The notes: generated by a model from the sequence alone, not told the origin. A DNA stretch of 64,000 nt from DASSSQ01 sp963839285 (GCA_963839285.1 CAWIUN010000010.1:1-64000); one strand, 5' to 3'. Counted from the first letter of the stretch, positions 36,793 to 45,631 are shown. A program made the numbers and translations.

Positions 36793-36798
36793 TAGGTT
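36793..36798 (+). promoter_or_regulatory. Putative -10 box of the PRC-barrel gene
   Basis: TAGGTT, 7 nt before the GTG at 36806, which supports this start over the in-frame TTG at 36779. Confidence 0.4.
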
Positions 36799-36805
36799 CC
36801 GGAGC

Positions 36806-37066
36806 GTGAGCCCCCTGGCGAGAGAACTGGCGTACACCGGCGGCTACCTCGTCGCCGACTCGCGCGGCCGGGTCGTCGGGACGGTCGAGTGCGCGATGTA
36901 CGGCACCGCCCCGGACGTCCCCGACGCGCTCTCCGTCCGCTCCGGGCTCGGCTTCTTCCCGCGCAAGCGCCGGCTCGTCCCGGTCGAGTCGATCGAGCAG
37001 ATCGACGGCTCGAGCAAGGTGATCGGCCTCCGGGTCGAGCGCGAGTCGATCCGCAGCTTCCTCTAG
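36806..37066 (+). CDS. PRC-barrel domain protein
   Basis: 86 residues. A small all-beta barrel is suggested by GGYLVADSRGRVVGTVECAMYG, LSVRSGLGFFPRKRRLVPVESIEQIDGSS and IGLRVERESIRSFL, as in PRC-barrel proteins, which store or tether RNA-processing and photosynthetic components. The leaderless GTG start is preferred because of the TAGGTT box. It converges on glnA1, with a hairpin between them. Confidence 0.7.
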   Translation: MSPLARELAYTGGYLVADSRGRVVGTVECAMYGTAPDVPDALSVRSGLGFFPRKRRLVPVESIEQIDGSSKVIGLRVERESIRSFL

Positions 37067-37131
37067 CAGTCCGACCGCGTCCCGAGGCAGACCACGAGCC
37101 GCCCTTGCAGGCGGCCCGCAGTCTGCCGTCA

Positions 37132-37179
37132 GCGACCCGCGACCGCGCCCGGAGGGAACGCTCCGGGCGGCCGGGTCGC
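37132..37179. terminator. Long hairpin between PRC-barrel gene and glnA1, likely bidirectional terminator
   Basis: Outer stem gcgacccg/cgggtcgc (8 bp) and inner stem cgcccggag/ctccgggcg (9 bp) with loop ggaacg. It lies between two convergent genes. The T-tract is poor (attgtc), so termination is inferred from position and stem strength. Confidence 0.5.
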
Positions 37180-37220
37180 AGGTCGGGTGCCTCCATTGTC
37201 GCGCGAACGAGGCGCGCCGA

Positions 37221-38585
37221 CTAGAGGGCCTTCAGGTACTTGTCCATCTCCCACGTCGTCAGCTGGACGCGGTACTCGTCCCACTCCGCCCGCTTCAGCT
37301 TCACGTAGTTGTCGAAGATGTGGGCGCCGAGCGCCTTGCGGACGAGCTCCGACTCGGCCAGCTCGTCGATCGCCTCGCCGAGCGTCTCCGGCAGCGAGAC
37401 GATCCCCCGCTCCTTCCGCTGCTCCGGCGTCAGGTGGTAGAGGTTCGTCTCCATCGGGTCGGGCAGCTCGTAGCCCCGCTCGATCCCCTCGAGGCCCGCG
37501 TGCAGCAGCGTCGCGAAGGTCAGGTACGGGTTGCAGGCCGGGTCGGGGCAGCGGATCTCCGCGCGGGTCGCCTGCTCGGCGCCCGGCTTGTAGAGCGGGA
37601 TCCGGATCAGCGCCGAGCGGTTCCGCCGCGACCAGGCGACGTAGACCGGCGCCTCGTAGCCCGGCACCAGCCGCTTGTACGAGTTGACCCACTGCGCGAA
37701 CACCGCCGCGATCTCGCGTGCGTGGCGCAGCTGGCCGGCGATGAACGCCTTGCCGACGTCCGAGAGGTGGTACTGGTCGTTCTCGTCGAAGAAGGCGTTG
37801 CGGTCGTTCGCGAACAGGCTCTGGTGGGTGTGCATCCCGGAGCCGTTCTCGCCGAAGATCGGCTTCGGCATGAAGGTCGCGTAGACGCCGTTCTTCGCCG
37901 CCACCTCCTTGACGATCAGCCGGTAGGTGACCGTGTGGTCGGCCATCTCGAGCGCCGGCGCGTAGCGCATGTCGATCTCGTGCTGCGAGGGGCCGACCTC
38001 GTGGTGGTGGTACTCGATCGGGATGCCCATCGCCTCGAGCGAGGCGATCGTCTCGTTGCGGATCTCCGTCGCCGCGTCCTGCGTCGTCATCGCGAAGTAG
38101 CCGCCCTCGTCGAGGGTCTCGACCGAGCCGGGGCCCTTGAAGAGGAAGTACTCGAGCTCCGGGCCGACGTTGAAGGTGTCGAAGCCCATCGACCGCATCC
38201 GCTCGAGCGCCCGGCGGAGGACGTGGCGCGGGTCGCCGTCGTAGGGCTTGCCGTCGGGGGTGACGACGTCGCAGATCATCCGCGCGACCTTCGTCTCGCC
38301 CTCCTTGCCGGGGATGATCCTGAACGTGGACGGGTCCGGGATCGCGACCATGTCCGACTCCTCGATCGCGTTGAAGCCGGTCACCGACGAGCCGTCGAAG
38401 CCCATGCCGTCGTTCAGCGCCTCGTCGATCTCCTTCGGCGTGACGGCGAAGCTCTTCAGGTGCCCCTCGATGTCGGTGAACCAGAGCAGCACCGACTGGA
38501 CGCCCTGCTCCTCGATCTGCCGGACGACCTCTCTCCGGCTGCCTTCGTCGCTCGTCGCCCTCGGCTTCGACTCGACCTGCGCCAT
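37221..38585 (-). CDS. glnA: Glutamine synthetase, GSI-alpha type
   Basis: 454 residues. Ligates ammonia to glutamate. GMGFDGSSVTGFNAIEESDM, PGKEGETKVARMICDV, GPELEYFLFKGPG, HHHEVGPSQHEIDMRYA, ATFMPKPIFGENGSGMHTHQ (ammonia and ATP site), NSYKRLVPGYEAPVYVAWS, NRSALIRIP. It matches the alpha subclass (Bacillus-like), which lacks the 25-residue insertion and is normally controlled by feedback rather than adenylylation. ATG at 38585 has GGAGAGGAG upstream. A leader with a terminator-like hairpin precedes it. Divergent from two small Cys-motif genes. Confidence 0.96.
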   Translation of the reverse strand: MAQVESKPRATSDEGSRREVVRQIEEQGVQSVLLWFTDIEGHLKSFAVTPKEIDEALNDGMGFDGSSVTGFNAIEESDMVAIPDPSTFRIIPGKEGETKVARMICDVVTPDGKPYDGDPRHVLRRALERMRSMGFDTFNVGPELEYFLFKGPGSVETLDEGGYFAMTTQDAATEIRNETIASLEAMGIPIEYHHHEVGPSQHEIDMRYAPALEMADHTVTYRLIVKEVAAKNGVYATFMPKPIFGENGSGMHTHQSLFANDRNAFFDENDQYHLSDVGKAFIAGQLRHAREIAAVFAQWVNSYKRLVPGYEAPVYVAWSRRNRSALIRIPLYKPGAEQATRAEIRCPDPACNPYLTFATLLHAGLEGIERGYELPDPMETNLYHLTPEQRKERGIVSLPETLGEAIDELAESELVRKALGAHIFDNYVKLKRAEWDEYRVQLTTWEMDKYLKAL

Positions 38586-38609
38586 CGAACCACTCCTCTC
38601 CTGAAAACG

Positions 38610-38660
38610 GAAAAAGACCCCAGGCGTCGCCACACGGCGCACCTGAGGCCTCGTCGCCTC
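38610..38660 (-). promoter_or_regulatory. Putative transcription attenuator in the glnA1 leader
   Basis: Minus strand. A hairpin gaggc-gacgag-gcctc (38660-38645, six-base loop) shares its 3' arm with the 5' arm of a terminator: cctcagg pairs with cctgggg, and cgcc with ggcg closing a gtgt loop, followed by tcttttt (38617-38611). The two cannot coexist. No minus-strand gene lies upstream, so the terminator is not the end of another gene. TATGCT (38678-38673) could be the -10; no good -35 is seen. Confidence 0.6.
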
Positions 38661-38719
38661 GACTGCGGCCGCAGCATACCGGAGTTTGGCGACGGCGTCG
38701 GCGCGCTACAACCGGCCGT

Positions 38720-39004
38720 GTGGGACGAAGCGAGGAGCAGGCCCTGCACAACGAGACCGTCTTCCGCGAGGCGAACGACCGGATCGCCGAGCGCCGCTCC
38801 GAGCTGGGCACGATCCTGGGCAGCACGCCGTTCCTCTGCGAGTGCGAGGACGAGGCCTGCACGGCGATCGTGCGGCTGACGCCGGGGGAGTACGAGCAGG
38901 TGCGGGCCCGGAAGAACCAGTTCGTGGTCGCGCACGGCCACCCGACGCGGGGGACGGCGACCGGGCTTTCGGGCGCCGGCTGGGTCTGCGTGGCCAAGGA
39001 CTGA
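38720..39004 (+). CDS. Small Cys-motif protein, tandem paralogue 1
   Basis: 94 residues. Helical N-terminus (ALHNETVFREANDRIAER), then a FLCECEDEACTAIVRLTPGEYE block with a CxC...C pattern, RKNQFVVAHGHP, and a C-terminal GAGWVCVAKD. The next gene has the same layout, so they are a tandem duplication. GTG start with TACAAC upstream (leaderless type). Metal binding through the cysteines is plausible. Function unknown. Confidence 0.75.
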   Translation: MGRSEEQALHNETVFREANDRIAERRSELGTILGSTPFLCECEDEACTAIVRLTPGEYEQVRARKNQFVVAHGHPTRGTATGLSGAGWVCVAKD

Positions 39005-39336
39005 TGGACGAGCGCGTCCGCAGGGTCGGCGAGAACGAGGCGCTCTACCGCGAGGTGAACGAGCGCGTGCTGGAGCTGAACGACCACTTCGGCGTCGATC
39101 AGGAGCGCATCGACTTCATCTGCGAGTGCGGCTACGCGGAGTGCACGGAGCGGATCTCGCTCACCCGCGACGACTACGAGCACGTGCGCGAGAGCGGCAA
39201 GCGCTTCGCGATCGTCCCGGGACACGAGCTGCCCGACCTCGAGACGGTGGTCGAGCGCAACGAGCGCTTCGCGGTCGTCGAGAAGCGCAGCGGCGACCCC
39301 GAGCAGATCGCGGAGGCGCGCGACCCGCGCGACTAG
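39004..39336 (+). CDS. Small Cys-motif protein, tandem paralogue 2
   Basis: 110 residues. RVGENEALYREVNERVLELN, FICECGYAECTERISLTRDDYEHV, KRFAIVPGHELPDLETVVERNERFAVVEK. Same CxC...C core as the gene before it, with a longer C-terminus. The ATG overlaps the previous stop by 1 nt (TGATG), so the two are coupled. From memory, this protein type is widespread in actinobacteria. Function unknown. Confidence 0.75.
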   Translation: MDERVRRVGENEALYREVNERVLELNDHFGVDQERIDFICECGYAECTERISLTRDDYEHVRESGKRFAIVPGHELPDLETVVERNERFAVVEKRSGDPEQIAEARDPRD

Positions 39337-39397
39337 AGGCGAGCGCCGCCGCGGTCCGGAAGCCCGTTCCCGGCCGCAACCGCCGAGGCGACGCGCC

Positions 39398-40336
39398 TCA
39401 CGGCAGCGGCCCCTGCAGGTGGACGTTCCGGTAGGTCTGCCGGTAGCCGAGCCGCTCGTTCAGCGCCCGCATCGGCAGGTTCGAGACCGTGTTCGACGCC
39501 CGCAGCCGGCGCAGGCCGGCCGCCGTCGCCGCCCGGATCTGGGCCTGCTTGAGCACGGCCGCGAGCCCACGGCCGCGGTAGGCGCGGCGCACGCCGGTGA
39601 TCGCGTGCTCGCCGATCCCCGGGCGAGCTCTCCTCGAGGATCGCGTAGCCGGCGACGAGCGGTCCGTCGAGCACCGCGAACGAGAGGTCGCGGCGGACGA
39701 GCGGCTTGAACTGGCGCTTCCGCCAGCGCTCGAACTCGAGCGCGGCCATCGGCGCGGCCGTCTGCAGGTCCTGCTCGACCTCGAGCGCGGCCTCGTAGAC
39801 GGCGCGGTCGAGCTCCTCGGCGAGCGGCACGAGCCTGAGTCCTTGTGACGAATCGTCACTTGGGACCTCTACGGTCGGCGCTTGTGACGAGTCCTCGCTC
39901 GGGGCGGCGCGGACGAGCGCGAGCTCGACGCCCTGCATCTCGAGCACCTGCTCCCAGCCGCGGTTGAGCGAAGAAGGCGAGCGAGTCGGCGTCGTCGCCC
40001 GCGACGACCGTGTAGAAGCCGCTGCGGCCGTGCGAGCCGCGCCTCGTCGGCCAGCCGCCGGAGGACGGCGCCGCCGACCCCGCGGCGGCGGGCGGAGGCG
40101 CGCACCCGCGCGTTCACGAACGCGAGCGGCCCGTCCGGGTCGACCCAGTGGTCGCCGCAGGAGCCGATCCCGACGGGCTCGCCCTCGAGCAGCGCCAGCA
40201 CGTCGAGCCGCCGGGGACGCGCGCGCAGCTCGGCGAACGCCTCCGCCGACATCGGCTCCCGCGGATCGATCTCGTTGCGGAGCCGCAGGAACTCCCGCGC
40301 GTCGGCGTCGGTCTCCACGGGGCGGACCGCGATCAC
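39398..40336 (-). CDS. Double-GNAT acetyltransferase B (frameshifted)
   Basis: About 310 residues. N-terminal GNAT domain with VRPVETDADAREFLRLRNEI and ARVRASARRRGVGGAVLRRL (acetyl-CoA loop), then a linker and a second GNAT domain with GEHAITGVRRAYRGRGLAAV and RASNTVSNLPMRALNERLGY. The frame shifts at about 40045, about 39970 and about 39625. The linker contains the palindrome at 39845 and its degenerate partner at 39884. The GTG start overlaps the stop of GNAT A (GTGA), so the two are a coupled tandem duplication at the end of the efflux operon. Confidence 0.75.
39845..39859. repeat. GTGAC-N5-GTCAC palindrome inside GNAT gene B
   Basis: gtgacgaatcgtcac is translated as part of the inter-domain linker. 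A degenerate second copy, beginning cttgtgacga, lies 39 bp away at 39884, so this family again occurs as a pair. Confidence 0.6.
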
Positions 40337-41183
40337 GGGAGCGGCCCCTGCAGCTTCAGCCACGGCGGCTCGGGCCGGTAGCCGAGCAGCTCGTTGACGC
40401 GCTGCATCGGGCTGTTGCGTCCCTGCGTCCAGGTGACGAGCTCCTCCAGGCCCGCGGCGGCCGCCCACGCGAGCTGGCGCTGCTTCAGCGCGGTCGCGAT
40501 CCCGCGGCGGCGGTACGCTGCGTCGGACCGCCGTGAGCCCGTGCTCGCCGCCCTCGAGCAGCCCCGCGTAGCCGACGACCGCGTCGCCGTCGAGCGCGAC
40601 GAACGAGGCTTCGGGCAGGGTCGCCTCCTCCTCGAGCCACTGCTCGAGGGTGATCTCGACCGGCGAGGGCGTCGGCAGGTCGCGGTAGCCCTCGACCGCC
40701 ACGCCGTGCCAGGTCGCCTCGAGCAGCTCCGGCCGCTCGGCGATCGAGACGACCTCGAGCCCCGGCAGCGGCGCCGGCTCGGGCACCGGCTCGCCGCCGA
40801 GCGGCCGGCGGAGCTCGACCTCGCAGTCGACCTCCGCGAGGCCGCGCCGCTGCGCGAACGAGACGCCCTCCGGCTGGAGCGTGTCCACGGTCGCGAAGAG
40901 GGCGTCGCGCCCGGGGAACGTGCGAGCGTGCTCGACGAGGCGCCCGGCGAGCGCCGCGCCGATCCCCCGGCCGCGAGCCTCGGGCCGGACGAAGACGTGC
41001 CACCGTGACGCTGTCCGCGAGATCGGACCGCGCGGCGAGGCCGCAGCCCACGTCGTCCCAGAGCAGCAGCAGCCGGTCCGGGCTCGCGCCTCGGCGGGGC
41101 CGCGGGCGACCGCGGCGAGGCCGCGAGGCGGATCTCCGCGAAGAGCGCGAGCTCGTCGTCGCTGTCCGCGACTGCCGGATCAT
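40333..41183 (-). CDS. Double-GNAT acetyltransferase A (frameshifted)
   Basis: About 285 residues with the same two-domain layout as GNAT B. Fragments in order: SDDELALFAEIRLA, LLLLWDDVGCGLAARSDLAD, RPEARGRGIGAALAGRLVEHA (first acetyl-CoA loop), LPTPSPVEITLEQWLEEE, ASFVALDGDAVVGYAGLLEG and RRRGIATALKQRQLAWAAAA (second loop). At least three frameshifts (near 41170, 41000 and 40520), so a pseudogene cannot be excluded, but the neighbours show the same kind of indels. ATG at 41183 overlaps the ABC permease stop. Confidence 0.72.
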
Positions 41184-42013
41184 CCCGACCGCTTCAGCTT
41201 CCCGTGCCGCTTCGCGTACCGCTCGCCCGCCCCGAAGACGGCGAGCCCGAGCGGGATCGCGACGATGCCGATCACGATCAGCGGCCAGATGTCGCCCCAG
41301 ACCTGCGAGACGCCGTAGCCGTCGAGGATCGCGTGCCGGATCCCGCGCAGCGCGTAGGTCGCCGGCGAGACCTTCGCGACCCACTCCATCCAGGTCGGCA
41401 GCACGCTGACGGGGTAGTAGACGCCCGAGACGACGAGCATGATCCCCTGCGCGACGAAGCCGAGCTGCGCACCCTTCTCCGGCGAGATCAGCGGCAGCAC
41501 CGCGGTCATCATCCCGACCCCGATGAACGAGACCGACGCGATCGCGAGCAGCAGGATCGCCGTCCCGAAGGCGGCGTGCGGCATCGCGAGCCCGAACATC
41601 GCGGCGACGACGCCGAAGAGCAGCGAGGCCCGGACGACGCCGTAGGTGACGGCGAACGCGCCCATCCCGAGCAGGTGCACCGGTCGGGAGAGCGGGGCCA
41701 TGAACGTGTACTCGATCGTCCCCTCCCAGCGCTCCCAGGCGACGGTCTCGGTCAGGATCTCGAAGATGATCCCGAGGTAGGCCCAGATCACCGCCCCGAT
41801 CAGGAGCTGCGTGGTCAGCCGCTCGACGTCGACCGTGCCGCCCGCCGCCTCGACGCCCTTGCCGATGAAGACGATCGTGAGCGTGTTCGCGACCGTCCAG
41901 ACGAAGAACGCCAGCTCCCACCAGGCGTAGCGCTTGACCAGGTACCAGTTCCGCTCGACGACCCCCGAGAGGCCGATCAGCTCGTGGCGGACGCGCGGGA
42001 TCACCGAGATCAT
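41180..42013 (-). CDS. ABC-2 type transporter permease
   Basis: 277 residues and six helices. WYLVKRYAWWELAFFVWTVA, LLIGAVIWAYLGIIFEILTE, WERWEGTIEYTFMAPLSRPV, and the ABC-2 signature region GVYYPVSVLPTWMEWVAKVSPATYALRGIRHA. It works with the ATPase encoded just upstream (ATGA overlap) as an exporter, probably of a drug or lipid. Confidence 0.92.
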   Translation of the reverse strand: MISVIPRVRHELIGLSGVVERNWYLVKRYAWWELAFFVWTVANTLTIVFIGKGVEAAGGTVDVERLTTQLLIGAVIWAYLGIIFEILTETVAWERWEGTIEYTFMAPLSRPVHLLGMGAFAVTYGVVRASLLFGVVAAMFGLAMPHAAFGTAILLLAIASVSFIGVGMMTAVLPLISPEKGAQLGFVAQGIMLVVSGVYYPVSVLPTWMEWVAKVSPATYALRGIRHAILDGYGVSQVWGDIWPLIVIGIVAIPLGLAVFGAGERYAKRHGKLKRSG

Positions 42014-42815
42014 GCGAACACCTCCCTGTCGCGCTCGGACTCGTCGTGCTCGTCCTCGAACGTGCGCCCGGTCGCCGCGAAGAACGCCTCCTCGAGCGTC
42101 GCGACGCCGAACCGCTCCTTCACCTGCCCGACCGGCTCGAGGAAGAGCAGCTCGCCCCGGTCGAGGATCCCGATCCGGTCCGCGAGCGACTCGGCCTCGG
42201 CCATGTCGTGCGTGCAGAGCAGGATCGTCGAGTCGTGCTTGGACCGCATCTCGCGCACGAACTCCTGCACCTCGCGCTTCGAGCGCGGGTCGAGCCCGGT
42301 CGTCGGCTCGTCGAGGAGCAGCAGCACCGGCGAGGTGAGCAGGGCGCGCGCGAGCGCCACCTTCTGCTGCATCCCGCGCGAGAGGTGCTCCATCGCCTCG
42401 CCGCGGCGCTCCGCCGGGAAGCCGACGCGTCCGAGGATCCGCGGGATCTCCTGCCGCGTCTGCGCCGGGGTCATCCCGTAGAACCGCGCGGCGTAGCCGA
42501 GGTTCTCCGCGGCCGACATCTTCTTGAAGAACGACGCCTCGACCGAGACGCGGTTGACGAGCCGCCGCACCTCGCCGGCGCCGCGCTCGACGTCGTGGCC
42601 GAAGATCGTCGCGCTGCCGCCGTCGGGGAGGAGCAGCGTCGAGAGCAGCCGGACCAGGGTCGACTTGCCCGAGCCGTTCTGGCCCAGGATCGCGACGCAC
42701 TCGCCCCGGTCGATCGTGAAGCTGAACGTCCTTCAGCGCCGCCAGCCGCCGCTTGCTGCCGGAGCGAGCGGCGGCCGAACTCCTTGCGGAGCCCGTCGAC
42801 CTCGACTGCGTGCAT
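42010..42815 (-). CDS. ABC transporter ATP-binding protein (drug exporter type)
   Basis: About 268 residues. Walker A GQNGSGKSTLVRLL, signature LSRGMQQKVALARAL (SRG rather than SGG), Walker B LLLLDEPTTGLD, H-loop CTHDMAEAESLADRIGIL. The DrrA/NatA type pairs with ABC-2 permeases. Frameshifts at about 42770 and about 42727, before Walker A. ATG overlaps the MFS stop (ATGA). Confidence 0.88.
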
Positions 42816-44090
42816 CAGAGCCTCCCTTCCGGGTCGCGCATGCCGGGCAGGAGCAGGGTCGCGACGACGAGCAGCGTCGAGAGCACCCCCGCGCCGACGA
42901 GCGTCTGGCGGGCGCCGACGGCGTCGGCGATCGGGCCGACGAGCGCGTAGCCGACCGGCAGGAGCCCGACCGAGAGCAGCCAGTCGATCGAGCGGACGCG
43001 GCCGAGCAGCTCGCCGGGGACGAGCGACTGCATCAGCGTGATCCAGATGATCTCGCCGACCGTGAACAGGCTCTCGCTGACGCCGAGCGCGATGCCCGCC
43101 TGCCAGCTCGCGGCGGCGAGGCCGATCGCGATCACGGCGCCGCAGCCGGCGCCCCAGGCGAGCAGCATGACGGTGACGTTGCGGCGCGGCAGGCCGAGCT
43201 GCCCCATCCCGAGCGCTGCGGCGATCGCGCCGACGCCGCCGGCGGCGTAGACGAGCCCGAAGCCCTGCGCACCCGCCCCGAGCTCGTTCTTGAGCACGTA
43301 CGGGACGAGCACCTCGAACGGGCCGACGATCACGAGCACCCAGACCGTCGCGACGACGAGCGTCCCCCAGATCCAGGTCTGGCTGCGAACGAACGCGAAG
43401 CCCTCGCGCAGGTCGGCGAGCAGGCTCGGCGAGGCGCCCTCGCGGACGCGCGGACGGGGCCGGATCGCGAGCAGCGCCAGCACCGCGATCCCGAAGCTGG
43501 CCGCGTCGACGGCGAAGGCCGAGCCGGGCCCGGCCGCCGCGATCAGGATGCCGCCGAGCGCCGGCCCGACCAGCGTCATCGCGAGCGGGCGCATCAGCTG
43601 GCCGAGCGAGTTGGCCTGCACGAGCAGGTTCGCGGGCACGAGCTCCGGCACGATCGCGCCGCTGGCCGGCCCGGCGATCGCGCGGCCGAGGCCGACGACG
43701 GCGGAGATCGCCCAGACGTGCCAGAGCTCGAGCCGCCCGTCGAGCGCGAGCGCGGCGAGGAGCGCCACGGCGACACCGGGCAGCGCCGCGCCGACGATCA
43801 GCAGCCGGCGGCGGTCGAGCCGGTCGGCGAGCGCGCCCGAGAAGAGCACGAAGCCGACCATCGGGCACCACGCGCGCCAGCCCGACGACGGCGAGCGCGG
43901 TCGGGGCGTTCGAGAGCGCGTAGACCTGCCACGCGATCGCGACCGTGAAGACGCCGTCGCCCACCTGCGAGACGGCGTCGCCGGCCCAGAGCAGGCCGAA
44001 GTCCCGCACGGCGAGCGGCTCGAGGATCGCCGGCCGGCGCACGCGGCGGCGGACGAACGAGGGACTACGGGGCGCTGCGAGGTGAGACAT
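42815..44090 (-). CDS. MFS efflux transporter (first of efflux operon)
   Basis: About 424 residues and 12 helices. LEPLAVRDFGLLWAGDAVSQ, VGFVLFSGALADRLDRRRLL (motif A-like), ISAVVGLGRAIAGPASGAIVPEL, LGRVRSIDWLLSVGLLPVGYAL. MFS_3 (enterobactin exporter/macrolide efflux-like) type. One frameshift at about 43870 in a CCC run. ATG at 44090 has AGGAG at 6 nt. A 14-codon leader peptide and a terminator hairpin precede it, so antibiotic-induced expression is likely. Confidence 0.88.
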
Positions 44091-44099
44091 TCATGCTCC

Positions 44100-44167
44100 T
44101 GGATCGCGAGAAAAAGACCGAACGGGGACACACCACGGCCGCTAGATGCGGACGCGCGGCGTGTCTC
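44100..44167 (-). promoter_or_regulatory. Putative attenuator terminator ahead of the MFS/ABC efflux operon
   Basis: Minus strand. ggagacac (inside the leader peptide coding sequence) pairs with gtgtcccc at 7 of 8 positions, and the T-tract ggtctttttc follows. The 5' arm overlaps leader codons 7-10, so a ribosome stalled there would stop the terminator from forming. It lies between the promoter and the MFS start. Confidence 0.6.
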
Positions 44168-44186
44168 CAAGAACGATCCGGAACAT
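44142..44186 (-). CDS. 14-codon leader peptide of the efflux operon
   Basis: ATG to TAG encodes MFRIVLGDTPRVRI. Its start is 9 nt from a good -10 box, so it is almost leaderless. Its codons form the 5' arm of the terminator hairpin upstream of the MFS gene. This is the arrangement of ribosome-mediated attenuators that control resistance genes, in which drug-stalled ribosomes allow read-through. The peptide was found by reading the leader, not from a known family. Confidence 0.6.
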   Translation of the reverse strand: MFRIVLGDTPRVRI

Positions 44187-44195
44187 GACGCCGGA

Positions 44196-44225
44196 AACCT
44201 AGCAGAGCAGCGGGTGCGCGTCCAA
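44196..44225 (-). promoter_or_regulatory. Promoter of the leader peptide/efflux operon
   Basis: TTGGAC (44225-44220) and TAGGTT (44201-44196) with an 18-bp spacer, on the minus strand. The transcript would start at about 44189, next to the leader ATG. Confidence 0.6.
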
Positions 44226-44289
44226 AGCGAGTTTCGGCTCGCCGGGCGGCGCTCCGCGCCGGCCGCGAGCGGCAGCCCGGACGCTCGGC

Positions 44290-45573
44290 TCAGGCGGCGG
44301 CGATCCCGCTCGGCGGCCGCTCGTCCTCGAGCTCGGGCTCGGCGAGCGGCGGAGCCGCCCTGCCGAGGGTGCGGACGCTCGGCAGGAAGGCCATGCCGCC
44401 GTTGACGACGGCCGCGACGGCCGCGGCGGCGAGCAGCGTCCTGCCGGCGCCGATCCCGCCCGCGAGCGGCCCCGCGAGCGCGAGCCCGAGCGGCAGGAAG
44501 ACCATCGAGCCCATCCAGTCGTAGGCGCTGACCCGCGAGATCGACTCGCGCGGGACGTGCTCCTGCAGCGCCGTGAACCAGAGCGAGGAGCCGAGGTTCA
44601 TCGCCGCGGTACCGACGACCGCCGCCGCGGCGATCACCGGGACCGGGGCCGCGAGGCCGTAGGCGACGAGGAGGCCGGCCCAGACGACGACGCCGCCGAA
44701 GCAGACCTGCAGCGGCCGCGACGGCCGGACGCGCAGGGTGATCAGGCCGCCGAGCACCGCGCCGGCGCCGGCCGCGGCCGAGATCGCCGCGTAGGCCGAG
44801 GCGCCGCCGAGCGACTCGCGGGCGACCACCGGCCCGAGCACGAGGTAGGGGCCGAGGCAGGCGAACTGGAAGAGCGCGAAGCTGGCGATGCTGGCCCAGA
44901 TCCAGGTGCGCGAGGTCACCTCGTGCCAGCCCTCGCGCAGCTCCCGGGTGAAGGTCGAGCGCTCGCGGCGCGGCAGGCGCGCGGGCCGCAGCCGCGCGAG
45001 CGTCAGCGCGGAGACCCAGAACGTGAGCGCGTCGATCGCGATCGCCCAGCCCGGCCCGACGGTCGCGACCAGCACGCCGGCGAGCGCGGGTGCGGCGATC
45101 CCGAAGGTCGAGCGCGAGAGGCTCATCAGCCCGTTCGCCTCCTGCAGCCGCGCCGGCGCGACCACCTGCTGCACGAGCCCGGTCGAGGCGGGCCCGTAGA
45201 AGGCGTCCGCGGTCCCGTAGACGACCGCGAGCCCCGCCAGCTGGCCGAGCTCCGCGTGACCCGAGATCAGGAGGGCGGCGAACGCGGCCTGCGAGAGCCC
45301 GCGCAGCACGTTGCACGCCTGCATCAGCTGGTGCCGCGGCAGCCGGTCCGCCCAGACGCCGCCGGCGAGCAGGAAGAGCACGTTCGGCACCGTCCGGGCC
45401 AGCAGCACGAGCCCGAGCGCCGAGGCGGAGTCGGTCAGCTCGAGGACGGCGAACGCGAGCGCGACCGGCACCAGCTTGTCGCCGAAGTCGGAGACCGCCT
45501 GCCCCGCGTAGTAGAGGCGGAAATCCCGCTCGCGGAGGACGGCGGGCAGGCGGGCGAGCGTGCACCGCTGCAT
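44290..45573 (-). CDS. MFS transporter (second)
   Basis: 427 residues and 12 helices, no frameshift. LRERDFRLYYAGQAVSDFGDKL, LLARTVPNVLFLLAGGVWADRL, YGTADAFYGPASTGLVQQVV, VPRESISRVSAYDWMGSMVFLPLG. Same MFS_3 type as the gene at 42815-44090, with which it shares motifs, so probably a paralogue. ATG at 45573 starts right after a TTGTCAAG direct repeat. Divergent from glnA2. Substrate unknown. Confidence 0.9.
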   Translation of the reverse strand: MQRCTLARLPAVLRERDFRLYYAGQAVSDFGDKLVPVALAFAVLELTDSASALGLVLLARTVPNVLFLLAGGVWADRLPRHQLMQACNVLRGLSQAAFAALLISGHAELGQLAGLAVVYGTADAFYGPASTGLVQQVVAPARLQEANGLMSLSRSTFGIAAPALAGVLVATVGPGWAIAIDALTFWVSALTLARLRPARLPRRERSTFTRELREGWHEVTSRTWIWASIASFALFQFACLGPYLVLGPVVARESLGGASAYAAISAAAGAGAVLGGLITLRVRPSRPLQVCFGGVVVWAGLLVAYGLAAPVPVIAAAAVVGTAAMNLGSSLWFTALQEHVPRESISRVSAYDWMGSMVFLPLGLALAGPLAGGIGAGRTLLAAAAVAAVVNGGMAFLPSVRTLGRAAPPLAEPELEDERPPSGIAAA

Positions 45574-45600
45574 CTTGACAACGTCTGCGCGACTTGACAA
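45574..45600. repeat. CTTGACAA direct repeats between MFS gene and glnA2
   Basis: Exact copies at 45574-45581 and 45593-45600, 19 bp apart, so on nearly the same face of the helix. The second contains the -35 hexamer of the glnA2 promoter, and the first touches the MFS start codon. A regulator bound here could control both genes. Confidence 0.5.
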
Positions 45601-45624
45601 TCCCTCCGGCGGTCCCGCTATCGT
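45594..45624 (+). promoter_or_regulatory. Promoter of glnA2-glnB-amt
   Basis: TTGACA at 45594-45599 and TATCGT at 45619-45624, spacer 19 bp. The transcript would begin at about 45631, exactly at the base of the first leader hairpin. Confidence 0.6.
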
Positions 45625-45631
45625 GGGCCCA

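Noticed and set aside
38663..38674. ctgcggccgcag before glnA1 as a second hexaloop hairpin
   Set aside because: Fully paired it leaves a tetraloop, and it probably lies partly upstream of the transcript start predicted from TATGCT.
38676..38941. Minus-strand open frame from the ATG in the glnA1 leader as a leader peptide
   Set aside because: The frame has no stop before running through glnA1 out of frame, and its Arg-rich translation looks random; unlike the clear 14-codon leader at 44142.
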